In this document: in pieces, positions 17,444 through 25,452 of the stretch
How the letters are laid out: each line of letters opens with the position of its first letter
Numbering within the stretch: position 1 is the stretch's first letter
The notes under the pieces: generated by a model
What the model was told of the DNA's origin: nothing
The model's database searches: none
Seen by the model: the letters and a program-made list of their open reading frames with translations, nothing else
Assembly (NCBI GenBank): GCA_002434305.1
Contig: DJJU01000011.1
Coordinates: 459,885 to 523,884, forward strand
Reading direction: 5' to 3'
Source: Alicycliphilus sp. UBA6560
GTDB taxonomy: Bacteria > Pseudomonadota > Gammaproteobacteria > Burkholderiales > Burkholderiaceae_C
DNA length: 64,000 bases
Made by a program: the position numbers and the translations under genes

Positions 17444-18789
17444 GTGCCGTAGCTGTGCAGGCCGCTCAGGAACATGTTCACGCCCAGGAAGGCGAAGGTG
17501 GTGACGGCCAGGCCGCCCAGCGCCCACCAGGCGGACAGGGTGCCGCGCAGGCCCTTCATCAGCCGCATGTGCAGCCAGGAGGCGTAGTTCAGCCAGACGA
17601 TGAGGGCCCAGGTTTCCTTGGGGTCCCAGCTCCAGTAGCCACCCCAGGCCTCGGCCGCCCACAGGGCGCCCAGCACGGTGGCGATGGTGAAGAAGGCAAA
17701 GCCCACGGCGATGGCCTTGTACATGACATCGTCCAGCACCTCCAGCGCCGGCAGCTGCGCGGCGATGCGTTTGCGCGCCAGCAGGATGCCGCCCACGATC
17801 AGCGCCGAGATGCCGAAGTACACCATCCAGTAGCTGCTGCCGCCGCCGGCCGCCGCGTCCTGGCGGAAGGCCAGCGGCTCAAAGCACAGCACGATGCCCA
17901 GCAGCCACAGCGGCGCCAGCTTCCACCAGCGCGTCTCGCTGGCCTGCTGCTTGATCAGGTAGGCGAAGGCCACCATGGCCGCCAGCGCGAAGGTGCCGTA
18001 GCCGATGAAGTTGGCCGGCACGTGCAGCTTCATCCACCAGCTCTTCAAGGCCGGCACCAGGGGCTGGATTTCGTGCGCCTCGCGCACCACCGTGTACCAC
18101 AGCAGGAAGCCCACGGCGGCGCTCACCACCAGCATGACGAAGGCGCCCAGGGCGCGCGTGCCGTACTGCTCTTCGTAGTACAGATAGAACAGCGCCGTCA
18201 TCCAGCAGAACATGACGAACACTTCGTACAGGTTGCTCACCGGGATGTGTCCGATATCGGGAGCGATCTGGTAGCTCTCGTACCAGCGCACCATGGTGCC
18301 GATCAGCGCCAGGCCCACGGCCACCCAGGCCACGCGCGAGCCGATGCGCATCATGGTCTGGCGCTCGCCGCCCGCGAAAATGCCGATCCAGTAGAACACC
18401 GTGCTCATGAAGAACAGCATGCTCATCCACAGGATGGCGGACTGGCTGGACAGGAAGTACTTGAGCCCGAACACGGTGTCGGCGCGCGCCAGGTCGCCGC
18501 CGGCGTCGCCCTGGTACAGCCCGATGGCGGACAGCGACAGCGCCGCCACCACGACCATCAGCCACATGAGCGGGCGCCAGAACCAGCCCAGCCAGACGGC
18601 GGTGGGGATGGAGCCCAGCAGGATGCCCTTCTCGTACACGTCCATGTGCGCGCCGTAGCGCTGCAGCGCGAACAGCCCGCCCACCGTGACGACCAGGGCG
18701 AACAGCCAGTCCACCCAGGTGCGCCGGGCGAAGTAGCCCTGGTCCAGCGTGTAGGCGGCGGGAGTGGTTGAGGTGGCAGCGGTATTCAT
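17437..18789 (-). CDS. ccsB: System II cytochrome c maturation protein CcsB (CcsA/ResC type)
   Basis: Membrane component of the haem-handling cytochrome c synthetase (System II), working with ResB/Ccs1. The 450-residue product has about eight or more membrane segments. The Trp-rich haem-binding WWD motif is present as WGGYWSWDPKETWAL near the C-terminus, and His residues flanking it (HVPANFIGYG, SWLHMRLM) fit haem ligation. The ATG overlaps the resB stop (ATGA). Apocytochromes of this genome, including the dihaem protein upstream, are probable clients. Confidence 0.95.
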   Translation of the reverse strand: MNTAATSTTPAAYTLDQGYFARRTWVDWLFALVVTVGGLFALQRYGAHMDVYEKGILLGSIPTAVWLGWFWRPLMWLMVVVAALSLSAIGLYQGDAGGDLARADTVFGLKYFLSSQSAILWMSMLFFMSTVFYWIGIFAGGERQTMMRIGSRVAWVAVGLALIGTMVRWYESYQIAPDIGHIPVSNLYEVFVMFCWMTALFYLYYEEQYGTRALGAFVMLVVSAAVGFLLWYTVVREAHEIQPLVPALKSWWMKLHVPANFIGYGTFALAAMVAFAYLIKQQASETRWWKLAPLWLLGIVLCFEPLAFRQDAAAGGGSSYWMVYFGISALIVGGILLARKRIAAQLPALEVLDDVMYKAIAVGFAFFTIATVLGALWAAEAWGGYWSWDPKETWALIVWLNYASWLHMRLMKGLRGTLSAWWALGGLAVTTFAFLGVNMFLSGLHSYGTL

Positions 18790-20936
18790 GTGGATGTACC
18801 TCCGGAAGGCGGCGAGCCAAGGACCTGAGTGGTGAGCTGGGCGAATTCGCGGCCGTTGTCCAGCACCTTGCGGTTGGTGGACATGGCCATGGTGGCGTGC
18901 GCGCCGCCGCCCTCGGGCGTGAGCCAGACCCACAGGCGCCGGTCGCGCACGTAGAGCATGGCGAACACGCCCAGGATCAGCAGCGCGCAGCCCAGGTAGA
19001 CCACGTTCTTGCCCGGCGCGCGTGCGACCTGAAAGACGCTGGCCTGCACCTGCTTGAAGTTGACCAGCTCCAGCGCCACCGGCGCCGGGTAGGCCTGCGC
19101 GTCGCTCAACGAGAGCACGGTCTGCGTCATGTAGGCACGCGTGCGATCGTCCAGCGGCATGGGCGCCAGGCCGGCCTGGGCGCGGGTGAGCTGGGCCAGC
19201 TCGAACAGCGCGCCATTCAGGATGCGCACCAGCACCTCGCCGGCGCGCTCGCGCTCGGCCTCGGGCACGTTGGCCTCGATGAACTGCGAGACCGCCTGCA
19301 GCCCGCCGTTGCCACGGCCCTGGGCGTCCTGGCCGTCGCCGGCAAACAGCGCCAGCGCGCGTGTGGCGGACTGGATCAGCTGCTCGGCGAGGTCGGGGCG
19401 GGACTCGTCCACCGCCAGGGCGGCGTAGCGGCGCACGGCCTGCGCGCGCAGCTGCGCATCGGCCAGGGCCACGCGCAGGCGCACGAAGCCGTCCATGCCA
19501 CCCTCGGTGTCCACCGGCACGCGCAGGTAGCGCAGCGGTTCGGTCGGGGTGTCGCGCACGCCCAGCAGGTACACCGGCAGCTGGCCGTCGCCCATGTCCA
19601 CGGGCAGCATGTAGTTGTGGAACTCGCGCGCCTGGCCCGAGGCGTCGCGCAGCTTGTAGCCGATGCTGGGGCCGACGTTGCGCAACTCGCGCCGCGTCAC
19701 GGTCTTGTTGCCGGCGCCCAGGCGCGACTCGATGGAGCCGCGCAGATCCACCTTGCGCACGTCGGCGCCCGAGCCCGGGCCCTCCTCGCCCATGTTCTCC
19801 ACGTTCAGCACACGCAGCGCGGTGAACTCCAGCGTGGCCGCCTCGGGCAGCTTGCCGCGCTCGAGCTGGGCGGACGCGCCGATCACGCCGTCCACCTCGA
19901 ACGGCGCCACGCCGGGCACCAGCGGGCGGGCACGCAGGCGCACCTGCGAGCCGCCGTCGTCGAAGCTGGACTGGTAGATCTCCACGCCCTTGTAACTGGC
20001 CGGATGGTTGACCTCGATGCGCGCCGGCGTGGCCTCGCCCGTGGCCTTGTCGTGGATCACCACCTCGCTGGCGAACAGCTTGGGCATGCCGGTGGAGTAG
20101 TGCTCCACGATGAACTTCTTCAGCTCGACGGAGAACGGCAGCTCCTGCAGCAGCAGGCCGTCCGACTGGTTCAGGATGGCGGTGCTGGACTGCGTGCCCT
20201 CGGACACCACCAGGTTGCCGCGGAAGGTGGGGTTGCGAGGAGACAGCCAGTGCTCGGGCGCCACCTCGGAGATCAGCCCGCCGCCCTGGTAGGGCGTCTT
20301 GCCGCCCAGCCACATCTGGGCGCGCACGATCAGGTCGCCATCCAGCAGGCCGCCCAGACAGATCAGCACGATGGCACTGTGCGCGGCGATGTAGCCCAGC
20401 TTGTGCGCCGCGCCGGCCTTGGCCGCCACCATGAAGCCGTGGCCCGCGCTGGTCTCGCGCGGCTGCACGCGCACCTTCCAGCCGCGGTGCGCGAGCTGGT
20501 GGCTGATGCGCCTGGCCGCGGCTTCGGGGGCCTCGGCGGCCAGGCTGCCGCTGGCCTTCATGCCGAAGGCCTGCAGGCTTTTCTCGCGGATGTCTTCCTT
20601 GTAGTTGCGGATGTCTGCCAGGTACTTGGGCGCGTGCCGGGCGATGCACAGCGAAGTGCTGATGACCAGGAAGGCCAGGATCAGCAGGAACCACCAGGCG
20701 CTATAGACCGCGTTGAGCTTGAGCGCCAGGAACAGCTCGGCCCAGAACGGGCCGAACTGGTTGACGTAGTTGTTCAGCGGCTCATGCTGCTTCATCACCG
20801 TGCCGATGACCGAGGCGATGCAGATCACCGTCAGCAGCGCGATGGCGAAACGCATGGACGCCAGCAGCTCGGTGACCGGGCGCAGCGCCTGTTGCAGGCG
20901 CGGGGCGCTGCGCGCGCCCAGGGTGGTGTCAGACAT
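18786..20936 (-). CDS. resB: System II cytochrome c maturation protein ResB/Ccs1
   Basis: Partner of CcsB: receives apocytochrome and haem on the periplasmic side. The 716 residues begin with membrane segments (FAIALLTVICIASVIGTVM, the SAWWFLLILAFLVIST region) and hold a large periplasmic domain from about residue 220 to 640. A last membrane segment (NVVYLGCALLILGVFAMLYV) precedes the cytoplasmic tail. The start is set at MSDTTLGARS (20936), because the longer frame to 20996 runs into a terminator hairpin. Translationally coupled to ccsB. Confidence 0.94.
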   Translation of the reverse strand: MSDTTLGARSAPRLQQALRPVTELLASMRFAIALLTVICIASVIGTVMKQHEPLNNYVNQFGPFWAELFLALKLNAVYSAWWFLLILAFLVISTSLCIARHAPKYLADIRNYKEDIREKSLQAFGMKASGSLAAEAPEAAARRISHQLAHRGWKVRVQPRETSAGHGFMVAAKAGAAHKLGYIAAHSAIVLICLGGLLDGDLIVRAQMWLGGKTPYQGGGLISEVAPEHWLSPRNPTFRGNLVVSEGTQSSTAILNQSDGLLLQELPFSVELKKFIVEHYSTGMPKLFASEVVIHDKATGEATPARIEVNHPASYKGVEIYQSSFDDGGSQVRLRARPLVPGVAPFEVDGVIGASAQLERGKLPEAATLEFTALRVLNVENMGEEGPGSGADVRKVDLRGSIESRLGAGNKTVTRRELRNVGPSIGYKLRDASGQAREFHNYMLPVDMGDGQLPVYLLGVRDTPTEPLRYLRVPVDTEGGMDGFVRLRVALADAQLRAQAVRRYAALAVDESRPDLAEQLIQSATRALALFAGDGQDAQGRGNGGLQAVSQFIEANVPEAERERAGEVLVRILNGALFELAQLTRAQAGLAPMPLDDRTRAYMTQTVLSLSDAQAYPAPVALELVNFKQVQASVFQVARAPGKNVVYLGCALLILGVFAMLYVRDRRLWVWLTPEGGGAHATMAMSTNRKVLDNGREFAQLTTQVLGSPPSGGTST

Positions 20937-20980
20937 GGAAGAGGAAGACGAAGGCTCGGGCGTTCGGGTGGTGCAAACGA

Positions 20981-21016
20981 ACAAAGGGCGGGCCATCCGT
21001 TCAGATGGGCCCGCCC
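20981..21016 (-). terminator. Terminator after the dihaem cytochrome c gene
   Basis: On the minus strand, GGGCGGGCCCATC and GATGGCCCGCCC form a 12-base-pair stem with one bulge and a six-base loop, followed by TTTGTT. It lies about 80 bases past the cytochrome stop and before resB, so part of the resB-ccsB transcription probably starts here or reads through. Confidence 0.7.
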
Positions 21017-21096
21017 GTCTTGGGTGGCATTATCGGCCGCAGGTTCCAGCAGGGCCTAGCGAGCCCCCACTGGCTTGATGTGAATCAACCTGCCGG

Positions 21097-21744
21097 TCAG
21101 CGCAGCCCGGCGATGTAGTCGGAGACGGCGCGGATCTCGCGGTCGTTCAGCTTGGAGGCCACGTCCGTCATCTGCGCGCTGTTGCCGCGCTTGCCGGCGC
21201 GGAAGTCGTTGAGCTGCTTGACGGTGTAGTCGGCATGCTGGCCCGACAGGCGCGGGTACTGGGCGGGCACGCCGGCACCGTTGGGGCTGTGGCAGCCGGC
21301 GCAGGCGGCGATGTTGCGGTCCTGCAGGCCGCCGCGGTAGATGCGCTCGCCCAGGGCGACCAGGTCCTTGTCCTTGGCAAAGCCGTCCTTGGCTGCCTTG
21401 GAGGCCAGCCACCAGGAGACGTTGCGCATGTCGTCCTCGCTCAGCATGGCGGCCATGCCCTGCATCACCGGGTCGGCGCGCTTGCCAGACTTGAACTCCT
21501 GCAGCTGCTTGACCAGGTACTCGGGGTGCTGCTGGGCCAGCTTGGGATTCGCGGCGATGGTGGAGTTGCCGTCGGCGGCATGGCAGGCCACGCACACCGT
21601 GCCGTAGGTCGCCTCGCCCTTGGCCAGGTCGGGCTTCGCAGGAGCCTTTGACGCGGCCGGGGCCGCAGCGGCGTCGGCAGCGGCGGCCGGAAGGGCGGGG
21701 GCTGCGAGCGCGGCAGCCATCAGCAGGGAGGCGAGCAACTTCAT
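21097..21744 (-). CDS. Dihaem cytochrome c (c4-like)
   Basis: Periplasmic electron carrier with two c-type haems. The 215-residue precursor has an Ala-rich signal peptide and two CxxCH sites, CVACH (C51-H55) and CAGCH (C148-H152), in two similar halves. Each half repeats the pattern Pro-Leu/Tyr-x-x-Gln-His-x-x-Tyr-x-x-Lys-Gln-Leu, typical of cytochrome c4 or c553-type repeats feeding terminal oxidases. Start ATG 21742-21744 (MKLLASLLM) gives the signal peptide; the frame extends upstream without family resemblance. It lies next to the System II maturation genes it depends on. Confidence 0.93.
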   Translation of the reverse strand: MKLLASLLMAAALAAPALPAAAADAAAAPAASKAPAKPDLAKGEATYGTVCVACHAADGNSTIAANPKLAQQHPEYLVKQLQEFKSGKRADPVMQGMAAMLSEDDMRNVSWWLASKAAKDGFAKDKDLVALGERIYRGGLQDRNIAACAGCHSPNGAGVPAQYPRLSGQHADYTVKQLNDFRAGKRGNSAQMTDVASKLNDREIRAVSDYIAGLR

Positions 21745-21851
21745 AACGTGGACTGGTTCTTGTGTGAAGGGCGCAAAACCCCGCGATTCTACAATGCACG
21801 CCACGGCGCCCCTGCGCGCCAAACCTTGTCCTGGATTAAACCCGCCCCGTG

Positions 21852-22562
21852 ATGACGACCCCACCCGCCGCGCCAGCCGCCGCACCCGAGCCTGACGCCA
21901 AGGTCGCCCTCGGCTGGATGCACACCGCGCGCTTTCTGACCACCGCCGCCCAGCTGCACCAGCTGCCCCCCATCGACGTGCCGGAGATCGCCTTCGTCGG
22001 CCGCTCCAACGCCGGCAAGTCCACCTGCATCAACACCCTGACGCAGCAGCGCCAGCTGGCCTTCGCCTCCAAGAAGCCCGGCCGCACCCAGCACATCAAC
22101 CTGTTCGCCCTGGGCCGCCAGGGCGTCATGGACGCCGTGCTGACCGACCTGCCCGGCTACGGCTACGCCGCCGTCTCGCGCGAGGACAAGCAGCGCTGGC
22201 AGCGCGTGATGCTCAATTACCTCCTGCAGCGGGAGAGCCTGACGGCCATCGTGCTGCTGTGCGACCCGCGCTTAGGGTTGACCGAGCTGGACGAGGCGCT
22301 GCTGGACGCCGTGCGTCCGCGCGTCGAAGCCGGCCTGAAATTCCTGGTACTGCTGACCAAGGCCGACAAGCTGACCCGCGCCGAGCAGGCCAAGGCGCTG
22401 TCGATCACGCGACTGCAGGCGGGCGGTGGCGAGGTCAGGATGTTCTCCGCGCTCAAGCGCCAGGGCGTGGACGAGGTGGCCCAGCTGCTGTGGCAGTGGG
22501 CACACCCGCCGGTCGAGCCCGCGCCCGAAGCCGAACCAGACTCCGAACCAAATCAGCCCTGA
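21852..22562 (+). CDS. engB: Ribosome-biogenesis GTPase EngB (YihA/YsxC)
   Basis: Essential GTPase of 50S subunit assembly. The 236 residues carry G1 GRSNAGKST, G3 DLPGYGYA, G4 TKADK and G5-like FSALK. ATG 21852 is chosen; a GTG lies just before it. A TACAAT box at 21790-21795 could be the -10 of its promoter. The gene is divergent from the cytochrome c gene, an arrangement common in this order. Its TGA stop lies inside repeat copy 4. The C-terminal tail is Pro/Glu-rich and probably disordered. Confidence 0.95.
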   Translation: MTTPPAAPAAAPEPDAKVALGWMHTARFLTTAAQLHQLPPIDVPEIAFVGRSNAGKSTCINTLTQQRQLAFASKKPGRTQHINLFALGRQGVMDAVLTDLPGYGYAAVSREDKQRWQRVMLNYLLQRESLTAIVLLCDPRLGLTELDEALLDAVRPRVEAGLKFLVLLTKADKLTRAEQAKALSITRLQAGGGEVRMFSALKRQGVDEVAQLLWQWAHPPVEPAPEAEPDSEPNQP

Positions 22563-22604
22563 GCGCTTGCCCATCAAGCGCTGGCAGCTACGAAAGGCAT
22601 AGCG
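22557..22604 (+). repeat. Dispersed intergenic repeat, copy 4
   Basis: Forward copy with intact stem: AGCGCTTG, CCCAT, CAAGCGCTGG, CAGCT, then ACGAAAGGCATAG. It begins at the engB stop codon (the TGA is part of it) and ends just before the start of the next gene. Confidence 0.85.
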
Positions 22605-22605
22605 C

Positions 22606-23508
22606 ATGATGGACACCATCGAACACCACCTGCCGCACGGCATCACCCTGCACTGCCGCGTGGCGGGCGCGCCGGGCCGCCCGCTGCTGCTATTCCTGCA
22701 CGGCTTTCCCGAAGGCGCCTTTGTGTGGGACGCGCTGGCCGCGCACTTCGCCCAGGCCGCCCACGGCGGTTACCGCTGCGTGGCGCCCTACCTGCGCGGC
22801 TATGCACCGTCGAGCAGCCCGGCCGATGAAGCCAGCTACCGCGCCCAACCCCTGGTGCAGGACCTGGCGGCACTGATCGCCGCCGAGGCGGGCCCGGCCG
22901 GCGCCGCCGCGGTGGTGGCGCACGACTGGGGCGGCGCCCTGGCCTGGAATCTGGCCGCGCTGCACCCGCAGCTGCTGCAGCGCCTGATGATCCTGAACGC
23001 GCCCCACCCCGGCGCCTTCCTGCGCGAGCTGCAGCACAGCCCGGCGCAGCAGGCGGCCAGCGCCTACATGCACTTCCTGCGCCGCCCGGACGCCGAACAG
23101 CTGCTGGCCGAGGACGGCTTCCGGCGCCTGTTCGGCTTCTTCGACCGGCCGGACGGCAGCGCGCCCGACTGGCTCACGCCCGCGCTGCGCGCGCAGTACC
23201 GCGCCGTGTGGAGCGCCGGGCTGACGGGCGCCTGCCACTACTACCGCGCCAGTCCGCTGGCGCCGCCGCGCGACGGCGACGAGCGCGTCCACGCCGTGCA
23301 GCTGCCGCCGCAGCTGCTCACCGTGGCCCGGCCCACGCTGGTGCTGTGGGGCATGGACGACCCGGCCCTGCTCCCCGGTCTGCTAGACGGACTGGACGCC
23401 TGGGTGCCGCGCCTGCGGGTGCAGCCCGTGCCCGGCGCCTCGCACTGGATCGTGCACGAGCAGCCCGACCTGGTACAGGCCGCGCTGGCCGGTTTTCTGG
23501 CCGAATAA
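22606..23508 (+). CDS. Alpha/beta hydrolase, epoxide hydrolase-like
   Basis: A 300-residue cytosolic alpha/beta-hydrolase. LHGFPEGAFVWD gives the oxyanion HGFPE typical of epoxide hydrolases. The nucleophile elbow is AHDWGG with Asp107 rather than Ser, and the catalytic His is in GASHWIVHEQP near residue 283. LVLWGMDDPALL supplies the charge-relay acid. The Asp nucleophile points to an epoxide hydrolase or a haloalkane-dehalogenase-like enzyme; the substrate is unknown. Two ATGs are adjacent (22606 and 22609). Confidence 0.88.
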   Translation: MMDTIEHHLPHGITLHCRVAGAPGRPLLLFLHGFPEGAFVWDALAAHFAQAAHGGYRCVAPYLRGYAPSSSPADEASYRAQPLVQDLAALIAAEAGPAGAAAVVAHDWGGALAWNLAALHPQLLQRLMILNAPHPGAFLRELQHSPAQQAASAYMHFLRRPDAEQLLAEDGFRRLFGFFDRPDGSAPDWLTPALRAQYRAVWSAGLTGACHYYRASPLAPPRDGDERVHAVQLPPQLLTVARPTLVLWGMDDPALLPGLLDGLDAWVPRLRVQPVPGASHWIVHEQPDLVQAALAGFLAE

Positions 23509-23512
23509 CTCC

Positions 23513-23569
23513 CGTTTTGATAGCTGCTCGCGCTTGAATGGCGGGCGTTGGAGGCCAATTTTGCTAGTA
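23513..23569 (-). repeat. Dispersed intergenic repeat, copy 5
   Basis: Reverse-orientation copy: TTTTGATAGCTGCTCGCGCT, then TGAATGGCGGGCGTTGGAGG and CCAATTTTG. It fills the gap between the convergent alpha/beta hydrolase and acyltransferase genes, with T-rich ends on both sides, as a two-way terminator would have. The acyltransferase TAG stop lies at its edge. Confidence 0.85.
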
Positions 23570-24442
23570 AAGCGGCGGCTGCCCCTCGGGCCGCGTCTTG
23601 AAGCGCCGGTGCACCCAGTAGTACTGCGCCGGCATGGTGCGGATGGCCGCCTCCAGCTCGCGGTTCATGCGGGCGGTGTCGGCCACGTGGTCGTCGGTGG
23701 GGAAGTTCTCCCAGGCGGGCGTCAGCTCGGCCACGTAGCCGTCCGGCGTCATGCGGCTGTACAGCGCGACCACCTTGGCCTTGCCGAGCCGCGCAAAGCG
23801 CGACAGCGACGGGATGGTGGCCGCGTCGGGCACGGCGAAGAAGGGCACGAAGACCGAGTCCTGGCGGCCATAGTCCATGTCGGGCAGCAGGTACAACATG
23901 CCGCCCTTGCGCAGGCAGGAGACGATGGGCTTGACCCCGGCGGCGCGGTTGAGCATGCGCACGTTGCCAAAGCGCTGGCGCCCGGCCATGAACCAGGCGT
24001 CCAGCACGGGATTGGGGTGGGTCGCGAAGATGGAGGTGGAGGGGCGCGGCGCCTGCAGCAGCAGCGCCAGGCCGCAGGCGTCCATGCCGTAGAAGTGCGG
24101 CGCGAAGATGATGGTGGGCGTGTCGCCCTCCAGCTCCGAGGTGGCGCCCACCAGCTTCAGGCGGCTGCGCACTACGTCCTCTGGCGCCGACCACAGCCAG
24201 CTGCGGTCCAGGAAGGTCTGGCAAAACAGCACGAAGGACTCGCGCGCCCAGGCGCGGCGCTGCGCCGCCGGCACCTCGGGAAAGCACAGCTCCAGGTTGC
24301 GCAGTGCCACGCGGCGGCGCGGCACGGCCAGCACGAACAGCACCCGGCCGATGCCGGCCCCCAAGGCGCGCAGCAGGGGCAGCGGCAGGCGCGCCAGCAG
24401 CCCCATCAGCGCCACGCCCAGGCGCGACAGCGCCACGCTCAC
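23564..24442 (-). CDS. Lipid A biosynthesis acyltransferase (LpxL/HtrB family), second gene
   Basis: Inner-membrane enzyme adding a secondary acyl chain to lipid A. The 292-residue product begins with a hydrophobic anchor (SRLGVALMGLLARLPLPLL). It has the HX4D catalytic motif in APHFYGMDAC, then FRxAxNP-like HPNPVLDAWFMAGRQRF, and DMDYGRQDSVFVPFF resembling the DQ-x-P segment of LpxL proteins. The start is GTG 24442, overlapping the stop of the paralogue upstream (GTGA). The stop lies at the edge of a dispersed repeat. Confidence 0.9.
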   Translation of the reverse strand: MSVALSRLGVALMGLLARLPLPLLRALGAGIGRVLFVLAVPRRRVALRNLELCFPEVPAAQRRAWARESFVLFCQTFLDRSWLWSAPEDVVRSRLKLVGATSELEGDTPTIIFAPHFYGMDACGLALLLQAPRPSTSIFATHPNPVLDAWFMAGRQRFGNVRMLNRAAGVKPIVSCLRKGGMLYLLPDMDYGRQDSVFVPFFAVPDAATIPSLSRFARLGKAKVVALYSRMTPDGYVAELTPAWENFPTDDHVADTARMNRELEAAIRTMPAQYYWVHRRFKTRPEGQPPLY

Positions 24443-25308
24443 GCGCCGGCCTCCGGCGCCGGGGCGCCGGCATGCTTTTCGCTGCGCGGGTGCTTGTAGC
24501 GGGCGTAACCCCACAGGTACTGCCCGGGACTTTGGCGAATCAGGTGTTCCATGGCCTGGTTGATCTGCAGCACGGCCGCGTCCAGCTCGGGCGCCAGGGG
24601 CTGCTGCGGCATGTCCTCGAAGTGCAGCACGTAGCCGCGCCCGCGCGGCAGCCGCTCGCACCGCACCAGCACCACGGCGGCGCCCGTCTGCTGCGCCAGG
24701 CGCGCGGCCAGCGTCATGGTGTAGGCCTCGCGGCCGAAGAAGGGCGACCACACGCCCAGGCCGAGCGGCGGCACCTGGTCGGGCAGCAGGCCCACGGCCT
24801 CGCCACGGCGCAGCGCCTTGAGCAGCTGGCGCACGCCTTGCAGCGTGGTGGGCACGGCCTCGATGCCGGGGCGGTTGCGCGCCGTCTCCATCACCCGGGC
24901 CAGCCAGGGCTGGCGCGCCGGGCGGTACAGGATGGTGATGGGGCCGTGCACCGGTGACCAGCGCTGGGCGGTTGCCTGCACCGACAGCTCGAAGCAGCCG
25001 ATGTGCGGCGTGAGGAACACCACGCCCCGGCCGGCGGCCCAGGCGCGCTGCACGCATTCGGCGTTGCGCATCTCGCAGGGCGGCAGCTTCTGGGCGGACC
25101 ACAGGCGTGGCGCCTCGGCCACCATGCGCCCGGCATGGGCCACGGCCGCGCGCACGTCGGCGAGCGAATACCCCGCGCCCGCGGCGTTGTCGATGAAACG
25201 GCGCCGGTAGGTGGGCGAGACGAAAAACACCACCCATCCGAGCGCCGCGCCGACGGCATGCAGCAGCCACAAAGGCAGCGCAGAGAAAAGGCGAAAAACG
25301 GTTGGCAT
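24439..25308 (-). CDS. Lipid A biosynthesis acyltransferase (LpxL/HtrB family), first gene
   Basis: Paralogue of the following gene. The 289-residue product has an N-terminal hydrophobic segment, catalytic His and Glu in TPHIGCFEL (HX4E), YRPARQPWLARVMETAR, and LLPDQVPPLGLGVW. The pair probably adds the two secondary acyl chains. Which acts first cannot be told from sequence. Its start codon is twelve bases from the start of the metK leader on the other strand, so the two promoters are interleaved. Confidence 0.92.
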   Translation of the reverse strand: MPTVFRLFSALPLWLLHAVGAALGWVVFFVSPTYRRRFIDNAAGAGYSLADVRAAVAHAGRMVAEAPRLWSAQKLPPCEMRNAECVQRAWAAGRGVVFLTPHIGCFELSVQATAQRWSPVHGPITILYRPARQPWLARVMETARNRPGIEAVPTTLQGVRQLLKALRRGEAVGLLPDQVPPLGLGVWSPFFGREAYTMTLAARLAQQTGAAVVLVRCERLPRGRGYVLHFEDMPQQPLAPELDAAVLQINQAMEHLIRQSPGQYLWGYARYKHPRSEKHAGAPAPEAGA

Positions 25309-25320
25309 TAAAATGACGGG

Positions 25321-25376
25321 GTCGCCGAGTTAAATGAGCAACTTGCAGGGCGACGTTAAACACAACTGCTAAAGCG
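25321..25376 (+). promoter_or_regulatory. SAM-II-type riboswitch in the metK leader
   Basis: Stem P1 is GTCGCC (25321-25326) with GGCGAC (25349-25354). Its loop ends in ACTTGCAG, and the 3' segment reads CGTTAAACACAACTGCTAAA. The words TTGCA, GTTAAA and GCTAAA in this order and spacing match the SAM-II (SAM_alpha) aptamer as I know it. Loop AGCA (25337-25340) can pair with TGCT (25366-25369) as the pseudoknot. A -10-like TAAAAT (25309-25314) would start the RNA at about 25321, so the aptamer is the very 5' end. A hairpin TTTGGGC-AAC-GCCCAAA (25401-25417) follows. Expected effect: S-adenosylmethionine represses metK, probably at translation. Confidence 0.82.
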
Positions 25377-25452
25377 TTCGCCATGAAGCTCCCGCAGGGC
25401 TTTGGGCAACGCCCAAACAAGCTGCTGACGACAAACACCGGAGTTTATTCAA

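Noticed and set aside
17437..20694. A 1085-codon frame that could suggest a resB-ccsB fusion
   Set aside because: The part upstream of 18789 is in a different frame from the real resB and is shadow sequence. ResB is encoded in its own frame (18786-20936), and ccsB begins at 18789 with a coupled ATGA.
23564..25438. A single 624-codon minus-strand frame spanning both acyltransferases
   Set aside because: Only the part from 23564 to 24442 encodes LpxL-like sequence; upstream of that the acyltransferase lies in another frame (24439-25308). The two genes overlap by a GTGA junction and are not a fusion.
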